This document shows positions 1 to 5,899 of a stretch of 9,550 nt of DNA, piece after piece. Positions within the stretch are counted from its first letter, which is position 1. Every line of letters starts with the position of its first letter. The translations under genes and the position numbers were made by a program. Location: positions 1 to 9,550 of the forward strand of contig SFPC01000066.1 in assembly GCA_004552195.1 (NCBI GenBank). The letters are read 5' to 3'. The notes beneath the pieces were generated by a model. The model was not told where the DNA came from, searched no databases, and saw only the letters and a program-made list of their open reading frames with translations. The DNA is from Bacteroidales bacterium (lineage in GTDB: Bacteria > Bacteroidota > Bacteroidia > Bacteroidales > Bacteroidaceae).

Positions 1-13
1 GTTATTTTTGTAG

Positions 14-72
14 AAGATAGGCGGCGGCTCGGCAATCTAAGCAAGCTTATTGCGCTCGCCTTGCACTATCTT
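14..72. repeat. Imperfect palindrome with a Bacteroidales-type -7 promoter box at its right end
   Basis: The outer arms AAGATAG (14-20) and CTATCTT (66-72) are exact reverse complements. The inner arms GGCTCGGCAA and TTGCGCTCGCC pair imperfectly, and the centre is AAGCAAGCTT (39-48). TATCTTTG at 67-74 fits the Bacteroidetes -7 consensus TAnnTTTG reading rightward, but no TTTG lies at the usual 19-21 bp spacing upstream and no gene follows on that strand. From memory, similar palindromes (GCAAGGCGAGCGCAA ... CTATCTT) recur between genes in Bacteroides and Prevotella, so this may be a dispersed repeat placed upstream of a leftward gene beyond position 1. That genus-wide claim is recollection, not shown here. 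Confidence 0.5.
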
Positions 73-74
73 TG

Positions 75-236
75 TGTAAGGTATCATTTGTTGTATGCCT
101 TTGGGCAATGAGCACTATCCGTAATGGACAGTCCCGGCCCATTCCTTTTGTCTGTTTGTGTGGCCGACGTCGCTATGGGTCGTGAGGGCGGGGAGTGAGA
201 AGCTTTCGGCGGTAGTAAGGGAACGTTTCTTGCTCT
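75..236. other. Intergenic stretch with no recognisable feature
   Basis: No convincing coding region, RNA gene or promoter was found here. The short antisense reading frame across 84-284 has low-complexity composition, resembles no known family and runs into the repeat arm that follows. Confidence 0.5.
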
Positions 237-614
237 TACGCGCGCGCACGTATACGTATTTAAAACCCCGAAAAAAAGCTTCAACCCTTCACCGATGGTC
301 GTTTTTCTGCTGATTTTCAGAGCAGAAACGTGTGAACACTTGGATGTTTCAAGCCTTCACACCACCGCAGAAGCATTCACCTTCGCCATGGTGTCCGCTT
401 TCGCAGGGAAAGATTTTCTTAAAAGTAGAAAAAGAGTTAAATTTTTATTTCTTCGCGGCAGCAGCCGATGTGAAGGCTTCAGCGGCAGTGTGAAGGCTTG
501 AAAAGTTAAAGCCTTCACACCGTAATGTGCTGATTATCAGTTGATTAGATGGGGTGTGTGAAGGGTTGAACCCTTTTTCGGGGGTTAAATTGCGTATATG
601 CGCGCGTGTGCGCG
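237..614. repeat. Large imperfect inverted repeat built from GTGAAGG(G/C)TTGAA units
   Basis: The left arm (237-362, read on the minus strand) and right arm (488-614, plus strand) are two opposed copies of one ~126-bp sequence. In each arm the order outward from the centre is GTGAAGGCTTGAA (348-360 minus; 490-502 plus), a near-palindromic CTGATTNTCAG (310-320; 530-540), GTGAAGGGTTGAA (280-292 minus; 558-570 plus), a T-run followed by CGGGG, a TAAAT block, CGTATA, and an alternating GCGCGCG tract. A further GTGAAGGGTTGAA lies at 628-640. Units are 68 bp apart (280 to 348; 490 to 558), then 70 bp (558 to 628). The middle, 363-487, is not shared between the arms. Reading frames across it are repeat shadows. 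It could be a dispersed Bacteroidales intergenic repeat or a MITE-like element; no transposase or target duplication was seen. Confidence 0.7.
488..520. repeat. Perfect 12-bp stem-loop inside the right repeat arm
   Basis: GTGTGAAGGCTT (488-499) and AAGCCTTCACAC (509-520) are exact reverse complements separated by a 9-nt A-rich loop (500-508). There is no T-run on either side, so it does not look like an intrinsic terminator. It is made from the same GTGAAGGCTTGAA unit that recurs through the surrounding element. Confidence 0.7.
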
Positions 615-640
615 AGAAAATATTCATGTGAAGGGTTGAA

Positions 641-991
641 ACGGCAGCAGCGTATTTGCAATATTTTACATATCAGTATTTTAGGCTTGCGCTCTCTTGT
701 AGTAATTGACCAACCGGCATGAAGCAGCTCTCAAGCGGCAAACCATGACGTTGGCCATGTGGGCACAGCCAGGTTTGTGTGCAAATTGTCGAGGAACGAG
801 GTGGGCAAAGTGGCGAAGTATTTTTCACTAATCGGCGAGTTGTTGAAAATAGTTCGCCACTTGTGAAACCTACTTTGCCACTTGTCGTATCAGCTTCTGT
901 TTCTGCGGCATACATTGCCTCGTTTTTTACCGGTCCCCCATGATATATATTATAGGTGTAAGCGAGAGGACCAAGAACCGGGACATGACCG
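641..991. other. Non-coding stretch with short repeats
   Basis: No credible gene is visible; the 128-residue antisense frame at 673-1059 has no recognisable motif and crosses the terminator hairpin. Within it, AAGTGGCGAA (808-817) and TTCGCCACTT (853-862) form a 10-bp inverted repeat. GCCACTTGT occurs twice in direct orientation at 856-864 and 877-885, exactly 21 bp apart. The spacing of two helical turns resembles an operator, but no adjacent gene is available for it to control. Confidence 0.45.
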
Positions 992-1045
992 GAAAAAGAA
1001 AGGCACTGTCGTTCATCACTTGGCGAGTGAGGAAAAACAGTGCCT
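992..1045 (-). terminator. Intrinsic terminator downstream of the tatD remnant and the R-M genes
   Basis: Read on the minus strand, a 9-bp perfect outer stem (AGGCACTGT at 1001-1009 with ACAGTGCCT at 1037-1045) continues through symmetric small internal loops into GAA/TTC and AGTGA/TCACT pairs, closing on a 5-nt loop (1021-1025). About 17 base pairs form in 45 nt. The stem is followed on the minus strand by the T-rich tract TTCTTTTT (1000-993). It lies 43 nt past the stop codon of the tatD remnant, suggesting it is the original tatD operon terminator and now also ends transcripts from the restriction-modification genes. Confidence 0.75.
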
Positions 1046-1088
1046 GAAGTTTTATCCAAGGAGTGGCCGTGCTACGCGATGCCGGCGG

Positions 1089-1187
1089 TCAGTTGGCCGG
1101 GGAATGCAGGCCGAAAAGGCGGCAGGTGGTGGCGTGAAGCCGGAGTGCCACCTCGTCGGCGGACAAGCCGTAGACCTCGGCCAGCCT
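1089..1187 (-). pseudogene. Remnant of a second tatD 3' end
   Basis: Translated on the minus strand in one frame, this stretch gives RLAEVYGLSADEVALRL followed by HATTCRLFGLHSPAN and a TGA stop at 1091-1089. The intact TatD C-terminus encoded at 3393-3304 reads KLAEVYGLPVEEVALRL then HATTCRLFGLPA. The copies share 49 identical bases (1106-1154 with 3312-3360), then 24 of 33 upstream of that block, and are unrelated after the stop codons. Homology starts directly at the base after the methyltransferase stop codon (1188-1190). There is no start codon, so it is a scar, not a gene. It shows that the restriction-modification pair was inserted at the 3' end of tatD. Confidence 0.88.
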
Positions 1188-2546
1188 TCATAGAAAATTC
1201 AGCTGCTGGCATTTGAGCTTGATGGTAGATGTCTGAGTGGTTTTGTCTTTCACCACCACCAGTTTCGACTGCTCATATATTATCTCTCTCACCGCCTCTG
1301 TACAATCCTGCGTCTCCTCCGGCCTGAAGGTTTGGATGTCATTGAGAAGACGTACCAACGCCCTTCCGACCGCCCATGCGAGGTTGACGGGCACAGCATT
1401 GCCAATCTGCTTGTACTTGTCGCCCATGCTTCCTTGAAACTGCCAATAGTCGGGAAAAGTCTGTATGCGGGCATATTCGCGTACAGTCAGCGGTCTGGTT
1501 TCCAACGGATGACAACGCTCTGTCTGCTTCTGGCATGGCGAGCAGGTGAGCGTCAGTGAAGGCTCGTCAAGCGACAGTCGCCGGGCCATGCCGGTCTTTC
1601 CCCCACCAAGCAGCCAGCTGCCTCCCATGTAGTCCTTGGCGACATCCTCCGGCAGATTTCGCCAATCTCCTCCCTGCGGAACGAGTTCCAGCACTCGCTG
1701 TTTCTTGGCGGGATACTGCACGCCTTCGGACTTGGGCACTTCACAGTCGAAAATCACGCTTGAATATAAAGCGTCGCGAAGTGTGAGGACTTCGTGATAG
1801 GGAGTGGGCCAGCGAAACTGTACATAGGGTGCTATGTCGTTGCGGATGGCTATGAGGAAAAGCCTTTCACGCTTCTGTGGCACTTGGTACATGATGGCAC
1901 GCAACACCCGGGGTTCGACAAGTGTGTAGCCCAGTTCAGCTATGGCGTTCCTGATGGTGCTGATGGTACGCCCGTCTTCGTGTGAAGTCAATCCTTTCAC
2001 ATTCTCACCCAAGAACACCTTGGGCTGGATTTCCTTGACAGCCCGCGCCAACTCGAAGAACAGGGTGCCCCGGGTGTCGTTGAAGCCGGCTCCCTTGCCT
2101 GCATACGAAAAGGCCTGACAGGGGAAACCGCCCGAAAGGAAATCGACCTTGCCCTTCAACGGCGTGAAGTCTATGTGGCGCACATCGCCTTCGATGATGT
2201 TCCAGTCGGGTCTGTTGGATTTCAATGTTCTGCATGCCGATGTGTCGAACTCATTGAGCAGCACATGGTGGAAACCTGCGAGGGACATGCCGAGAGCCAG
2301 GCCGCCACCTCCGGCAAACAATTCGACGGAATTGTAACGGCGAAGGGGAGTTACACCGGCTTCTTCCTCCCAACGGCTGTCAAGCATGGAGCGGATTTCA
2401 GGAATAGCCTTCAGGTCCTCCATGTCAAACCCGTTGATGCCATGCTGCACTTTCCGGGGGTATAATCCACGATGACCCCACGTCTGCACCGTGTGGTTGG
2501 ACGTTCCCATGAGGGCCGCCAAATTGTTCTCTGATATAAATGTCAT
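1188..2546 (-). CDS. DNA (cytosine-5-)-methyltransferase with N-terminal MerR-like HTH
   Basis: This 452-residue enzyme transfers a methyl group from S-adenosylmethionine to C5 of cytosine and should protect host DNA from the endonuclease encoded just upstream. The C5-MTase motifs appear in order: motif I VELFAGGGG (74-82), motif IV GGFPCQ with catalytic Cys143, motif VI ENV (181-183), motif VIII QKRERLFLIAIR (224-235), target-recognition region about 236-350, motif IX RPLTVREYARIQTFP (351-365) and motif X GNAVPVNLA (382-390). Residues 1-55 form a MerR-like helix-turn-helix (NNLAALMGTSNHTVQTWGHRGL, then a GFDMEDLKAI segment) that the catalytic domain does not need; it may bind DNA and regulate the operon. 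About 50 residues follow motif X. The start lies 4 nt after the endonuclease stop and is preceded by a strong AAGGAGG. Sequence specificity cannot be read here. Confidence 0.93.
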   Translation of the reverse strand: MTFISENNLAALMGTSNHTVQTWGHRGLYPRKVQHGINGFDMEDLKAIPEIRSMLDSRWEEEAGVTPLRRYNSVELFAGGGGLALGMSLAGFHHVLLNEFDTSACRTLKSNRPDWNIIEGDVRHIDFTPLKGKVDFLSGGFPCQAFSYAGKGAGFNDTRGTLFFELARAVKEIQPKVFLGENVKGLTSHEDGRTISTIRNAIAELGYTLVEPRVLRAIMYQVPQKRERLFLIAIRNDIAPYVQFRWPTPYHEVLTLRDALYSSVIFDCEVPKSEGVQYPAKKQRVLELVPQGGDWRNLPEDVAKDYMGGSWLLGGGKTGMARRLSLDEPSLTLTCSPCQKQTERCHPLETRPLTVREYARIQTFPDYWQFQGSMGDKYKQIGNAVPVNLAWAVGRALVRLLNDIQTFRPEETQDCTEAVREIIYEQSKLVVVKDKTTQTSTIKLKCQQLNFL

Positions 2547-2550
2547 AAGA

Positions 2551-3261
2551 CTACAAACCTCCTTTTTGTCTGATTTCTTCTGCTATCCCGGCCACTTTGT
2601 CCAATATGAGTTTGCTCCCGTCAATACTATCCTCTTCAACGACTTCACCGAATGCCTTGGCCAGTCTGTTGTAAAACTGGTCGTCACCGGTCAGGTGTTC
2701 CCAAAATTCAGCACCGGCATACACGGGGTAGGATGCGCTGATGGTTTTATAATTGGCTGAAAGGTTTTCTCCGTAAAGCACTCCGACAATCATATCGTCC
2801 ATTTGCAAAGGGATCCTGTCAAGGCGAGCCTTGCCGATAAGTTTCTTGAAATGTCCCAAGATCGTTGCCACATCGTCCCTGTTGATTGTCTTGGGACCGG
2901 CCTTGCACTGGCAGTATTTCCTGCGCCCGTCTATGGCGTCGACAAACTCGATATCAATGCCGTCAATGCCCGAAGCTCCACCAACGATTTCCTGAAGTTG
3001 GGAGATGAAGATCTGGATGCTCATGCCAAAGCTGGTGTTCAGGCTTGAACCAAGAATACGCGGATAAACCAAAGCCTTGGCAAGAGATTCGGGTTCTGTG
3101 TTGCCACAAAGGAAGGCGGCAAGATAGTTTATCAGGAAAGGATTGATGTCAAAATCCCTCAGCTTCAGCCTGTTCAGGTTCTTTATGTGGCTCGGGATGA
3201 TGTTCGAGCGGAAATATTCCTTTCCGCTCGCTATGATGGTCTGCTTTTGTTCTTCTGTCAT
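2551..3261 (-). CDS. Type II restriction endonuclease, PmeII-like family
   Basis: This 236-residue protein is the likely partner nuclease of the adjacent methyltransferase, cutting unmethylated recognition sites. It contains NPFLINYLAAFL (40-51), TEPESLAKALVYPRILG (55-71) and a PD-(D/E)XK-like core: GIDGIDIEFVD (98-108) followed by KYCQCKAGPKTINRDD (115-130). Acidic candidates are Asp100, Asp103 and Glu105; Gln118-x-Lys120 would replace the usual Glu-x-Lys. From memory this block matches proteins annotated as PmeII-family type II endonucleases; that assignment is recognition, not a search result. The ATG at 3261 is 42 nt after the tatD stop, with no clear ribosome-binding site and no TAnnTTTG box, so expression probably depends on read-through from tatD. 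The gene ends 4 nt before the methyltransferase start. Confidence 0.78.
   Translation of the reverse strand: MTEEQKQTIIASGKEYFRSNIIPSHIKNLNRLKLRDFDINPFLINYLAAFLCGNTEPESLAKALVYPRILGSSLNTSFGMSIQIFISQLQEIVGGASGIDGIDIEFVDAIDGRRKYCQCKAGPKTINRDDVATILGHFKKLIGKARLDRIPLQMDDMIVGVLYGENLSANYKTISASYPVYAGAEFWEHLTGDDQFYNRLAKAFGEVVEEDSIDGSKLILDKVAGIAEEIRQKGGL
2558..2564 (-). promoter_or_regulatory. Strong Shine-Dalgarno for the methyltransferase
   Basis: On the minus strand AAGGAGG lies inside the last codons of the endonuclease gene, with 11 nt between GGAGG and the methyltransferase ATG. Such a sequence is uncommon in this window, where the other starts lack one. It supports the ATG at 2546 and may let M be translated efficiently from an R-M message. 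Confidence 0.6.
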
Positions 3262-3303
3262 GATAAGGATTTTTAATGCATGATGCCCTCCGCACGAATG
3301 GTT

Positions 3304-3393
3304 TCACGCCGGCAGGCCGAAAAGGCGGCAGGTGGTGGCGTGAAGCCGGAGTGCCACCTCTTCAACGGGAAGCCCGTAGACCTCGGCGAGCTT
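3304..3393 (-). repeat. Direct repeat copy at the intact tatD 3' end
   Basis: This is the partner of the remnant at 1089-1187. Positions 3312-3360 are identical to 1106-1154 (49 bases), while 3361-3393 matches 1155-1187 at 24 of 33 positions. Homologous recombination between the identical blocks would delete 2206 bp, including both restriction-modification genes, and leave a complete tatD ending in the alternative C-terminus. Confidence 0.88.
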
Positions 3394-4089
3394 CTCAACG
3401 ACCAAGGGAATGTAAGCCGGCTCGTTGCGTTGGCCACGGTGGGGCGTGGGGGCAAGATAGGGCGCATCGGTTTCTACCACCAAACGGTTGAGGGGCACTT
3501 CGGCACGCAGGATTTCAGGAAGGGCGGATTTCTTGAAGGTGAGCACGCCGCCTATGCCCAACACGAAGCCGGGGAAGAGAGACAGCAGTTCGGCGGCCTC
3601 GGCGGCGGTGCCGCCAAAACAGTGGAACACGCCCGTAAGCGCGGAGGCCAACGGCCGGAGCGTTTCGACCACTTCGCGGTGGGCGGAACGGGTGTGGACC
3701 ACCAAAGGCAGGCCATACTTGACCGCCCACTCCGCCTGACGTCGGAACACCTCCATCTGGTCTTCACGGCGTGAGCTGTCCCAATAAAGATCCACCCCCA
3801 CCTCGCCTACAGCCACGTAGGGACGATCAGGCCGGGCCAGCCGTTGCTCCATGGCGTCGAGGAGCGGTGCAGGGTCGGCGGGAAGTTCGGTAGGGTGCAG
3901 TCCCATCATGGGCAGGCAGCGGTCGGGGTAGCGGTCGCAGAGCCGGAGCATGGGGTCGATGGAGGCTTCGTCGATGTTGGGCAGCAAGAGGTGGGTGGCT
4001 CCGGCCCGGAGGGCACGCTCCACCACGGCGTCGCGGTCGGCGTCGAACTCGGTTGTGTAGATGTGGGTGTGGGTGTCGATAAAGTGCAT
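3304..4089 (-). CDS. tatD: TatD family metal-dependent deoxyribonuclease
   Basis: This 261-residue amidohydrolase-fold TIM barrel belongs to the TatD family, cytoplasmic metal-dependent DNases. The metal ligands expected for the family are visible: THTH (His7, His9), GEVGVD (Glu96), VVHTR (His132), VFHCFGG (His156) and VVETDAPYLAP (Asp208), plus GLHPTE (His65). The start is the ATG at 4089 giving MHFIDTHTHIY. An upstream in-frame ATG at 4131 would add 14 unrelated residues and overlap the preceding gene. Length matches the usual ~260. It starts 10 nt after the polyprenyl synthase stop, so the two are almost certainly cotranscribed. The last 30 codons form one copy of the repeat flanking the restriction-modification unit, so the present C-terminus (FGLPA) may be donor-derived and the original end may have been FGLHSPAN. 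Confidence 0.92.
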   Translation of the reverse strand: MHFIDTHTHIYTTEFDADRDAVVERALRAGATHLLLPNIDEASIDPMLRLCDRYPDRCLPMMGLHPTELPADPAPLLDAMEQRLARPDRPYVAVGEVGVDLYWDSSRREDQMEVFRRQAEWAVKYGLPLVVHTRSAHREVVETLRPLASALTGVFHCFGGTAAEAAELLSLFPGFVLGIGGVLTFKKSALPEILRAEVPLNRLVVETDAPYLAPTPHRGQRNEPAYIPLVVEKLAEVYGLPVEEVALRLHATTCRLFGLPA

Positions 4090-4099
4090 GGAGGAGGGA

Positions 4100-5059
4100 T
4101 TACTTGCTGCGTCCCAAGAGAGAGCAGGCATATTGCCAAAGGGGCATCCACTTGTCCTGCGGGAGGGAGAGCTTTTCGAGTTCGCGACGTGCCTCGTCGT
4201 AGAAGCGGTCGATGGCCTGAAGGGTCAGGGTGGGGATGTCGAGCCGGTTGTAGAGGTCGGTTACGGCAGCGATTTTTTCCTGTGCGGGCATTTCGGCATC
4301 GGCCAAGAGGTGCAAGAGCTGGGCTTTATGGTCGGCATCGGCGCGGCCCAGGGCGTTGATGAGCAGGAAGGTCTTTTTGCCACAGAGAATGTCGCCTCCG
4401 ATTTTCTTGCCGAACACAGCCGGGTCGCCGTAGACATCGAGGTAGTCGTCCTGCAACTGGAAGGCCAAGCCAATTTTTTCGGCAAAACGGTAGAGGGCAT
4501 CGGCATCGGCGTCGGGGGCTTGGCCGATGAGGGCACCCATCTTGACGGCACAGGCTAAGAGGACGGAGGTCTTGAGGCGTATCATTTCCAAATACTCTGC
4601 CTCGCTGACATCAGTGCGGTTTTCAAAATTCACATCGTACTGCTGGCCTTCGCAGATTTCCTGTGCCGAACGGGCAAAGAGCTGGAGCACCTCGGCCTGG
4701 CGCGCACAGGGGCAGTTCATGATGTGGCGGAAGGCCATGATGAGCATGGTGTCGCCCGAAAGGACGGCTGTGTTGTCATTCCAGCGTTTGTGGACCGTGG
4801 GCTTGCCCCGGCGCATGTCGGCGCGATCCATGAGGTCGTCGTGAAGGAGGGTGTGGTTATGGTAAGTTTCGATGCCTATGGCGGCAGGCATGGCTTGCTC
4901 AGGATGGTCGGAGTAAAGGGCACAGGTCATGAGCAGGAGGGTGGGGCGCAGCCGTTTGCCACCCATGGAGAGCACGTAGTCGATAGGTTCGTACAGCCCT
5001 TCGGGTTTTGAGGGGTAAGGTACGTTGCGGAGTGCCTCCTCGATTTTTTGCAGAAACAT
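4100..5059 (-). CDS. Trans-type polyprenyl diphosphate synthase
   Basis: This 319-residue enzyme condenses isopentenyl diphosphate with allylic diphosphates to make linear prenyl diphosphates for quinone side chains and cell-wall lipid carriers. It has GGKRLRP (33-39, substrate phosphate binding), the first Asp-rich motif DDLMD (74-78) followed by RRGKPTVH (83-90), and the second Asp-rich motif QDDYLD (203-208) with a downstream GKKT (227-230). The first motif is DDxxD without the two-residue insertion typical of bacterial farnesyl diphosphate synthases such as E. coli IspA, pointing to a geranylgeranyl or longer product. The fifth residue before the motif, which tunes chain length in this family, is His69. 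Product length cannot be decided here. It lies 18 nt downstream of cmk and 10 nt upstream of tatD. Confidence 0.9.
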   Translation of the reverse strand: MFLQKIEEALRNVPYPSKPEGLYEPIDYVLSMGGKRLRPTLLLMTCALYSDHPEQAMPAAIGIETYHNHTLLHDDLMDRADMRRGKPTVHKRWNDNTAVLSGDTMLIMAFRHIMNCPCARQAEVLQLFARSAQEICEGQQYDVNFENRTDVSEAEYLEMIRLKTSVLLACAVKMGALIGQAPDADADALYRFAEKIGLAFQLQDDYLDVYGDPAVFGKKIGGDILCGKKTFLLINALGRADADHKAQLLHLLADAEMPAQEKIAAVTDLYNRLDIPTLTLQAIDRFYDEARRELEKLSLPQDKWMPLWQYACSLLGRSK

Positions 5060-5077
5060 GGTGGAGAATTTTGAAAG

Positions 5078-5770
5078 TTAAGAGCGAGTGTGGGCCTCGA
5101 ACTGTTCCATGAGCCATGCCTTCTGTTGGGCAATGGTGAGGTGGGAGTTGTCGAGCAGCAGGGCATCGGGAGCCTGGCGCAGGGGGGCCACGGCGCGGTG
5201 AGAGTCGATGTAGTCGCGCTCTTCCACGTTTTTCAGGATTTCCTCAAAGGTAACCTGCCGCCCCTGGGCGGTGAGCTCGTCGTAACGGCGCTGGGCGCGC
5301 ACCCGGGCCGAGGCGGTGACAAAGATTTTGAGCTCGGCATCGGGGAACACGACGGTGCCGATGTCGCGACCGTCCATCACGATGCCTTTTTCGCGGCCCA
5401 TTTCCTGCTGCTGCAGGGTCATGGCGTGGCGCACGAAGGGAAGGGCGGCAATGGGGCTGACGTGCGAGCTGACTTCCAGACCGCGAATTTCGGTTTCCAC
5501 TATTTCGCCGTTGAGGCGCACAAGGGGCAGGTTGGTGGCGGGGTCGAGCACGAAACTTACCTTAACCTGGGGCATCAGTGCTTCGAGACGGTCGGCTTCG
5601 ACGCTGCCGTCGGGGCGGAACAGGCCGTTGCGCAGGGCGTAGAGGGTCACGGCGCGATACATGGCACCGGTGTCAACGTAGACATAGCCTACTTCGCGTG
5701 CCAGATCCTTGGCCATGGTGCTTTTGCCGCAGGATGAGTGTCCGTCAATGGCGACGATGATTTTTTTCAT
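5078..5770 (-). CDS. cmk: Cytidylate kinase
   Basis: This 230-residue cytoplasmic NMP kinase phosphorylates CMP and dCMP using ATP. The P-loop GHSSCGKST is at residues 10-18, followed by [14 protein letters not shown] (33-46). [21 protein letters not shown] (134-154) is the nucleotide-binding segment characteristic of bacterial Cmk, and ERDYIDSHR (184-192) is the lid region. Length fits the usual ~225-230. It begins 129 nt after porQ and is followed after 18 nt by the polyprenyl synthase. From memory, Bacteroidales often place porQ, cmk and ispH together; here ispH is instead at 7917 on the other strand. The ATG at 5770 directly precedes the first beta strand (KKIIVAIDG). Confidence 0.95.
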   Translation of the reverse strand: MKKIIVAIDGHSSCGKSTMAKDLAREVGYVYVDTGAMYRAVTLYALRNGLFRPDGSVEADRLEALMPQVKVSFVLDPATNLPLVRLNGEIVETEIRGLEVSSHVSPIAALPFVRHAMTLQQQEMGREKGIVMDGRDIGTVVFPDAELKIFVTASARVRAQRRYDELTAQGRQVTFEEILKNVEERDYIDSHRAVAPLRQAPDALLLDNSHLTIAQQKAWLMEQFEAHTRS

Positions 5771-5825
5771 ATAGGATGTAATTAGCTGATTTTTAGATGT
5801 TTTTTATTTGCTCAATATGAAATCC

Positions 5826-5895
5826 GACAAAAAAACGGCTCGTGCTGATGCCATGCTGCGCTTTTCCGTACAGACGGGCACACGACGTTTTGTCG
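5826..5895. repeat. Imperfect hairpin between porQ and cmk
   Basis: CGACAAAA (5826-5833) pairs with TTTTGTCG (5888-5895), and TCGTG (5841-5845) pairs inside it with CACGA (5881-5885), across an unequal internal loop. The 129-nt porQ-cmk gap (5771-5899) contains nothing else recognisable. It could be a transcript-processing or attenuation structure. It lacks a T-run directly after the stem on the minus strand, so it is a poor terminator candidate. Confidence 0.35.
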
Positions 5896-5899
5896 CAGC

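Larger units (their letters stand above)
1188..3303 (-). mobile_element. Restriction-modification unit inserted at the 3' end of tatD
   Basis: The endonuclease and methyltransferase genes fill the ~2.1 kb between two direct copies of the tatD 3' end (1089-1187 and 3304-3393). No transposase, integrase or terminal inverted repeat is present. Type II restriction-modification units flanked by long direct target duplications have been described in Helicobacter pylori (insertion with long target duplication), and the geometry here matches. The endonuclease gene looks more AT-rich than the neighbouring tatD and polyprenyl synthase genes, in keeping with transfer. An alternative is import together with a donor tatD tail by homologous recombination. 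Confidence 0.65.

Noticed and set aside
84..284. 66-residue antisense reading frame
   Set aside because: No family resemblance or start signal, and its 5' part lies in the left arm of the inverted repeat.
295..627. Two short reading frames (295-501 plus, 445-627 minus)
   Set aside because: Both are translations of the GTGAAGG(G/C)TTGAA repeat arms, so they are repeat shadows.
280..640. Possible CRISPR array or plasmid-type iterons, from regularly spaced repeats
   Set aside because: The repeats are 13 bp in mixed orientation, the intervening sequence is shared between arms rather than unique, and there are no cas or rep genes in the window.
673..1193. Reading frames of 128 (minus) and 103 (plus) residues
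   Set aside because: They cross the terminator hairpin, and the plus one runs antisense into the tatD remnant. No motifs were seen.
4087..4131. Upstream tatD start at 4131
   Set aside because: It would add 14 unrelated residues and overlap the polyprenyl synthase end; MHFIDTHTH at 4089 matches the family's N-terminus.
3280..4558. Plus-strand frames of 164, 171 and 165 residues
   Set aside because: They are antisense shadows of tatD and the polyprenyl synthase with Gly/Val/Gly-rich composition typical of reversed GC-rich codons.
5090..5737. 215-residue plus-strand frame
   Set aside because: It is antisense to cmk, which has all its kinase motifs; the open frame is a by-product of high-GC codon use.
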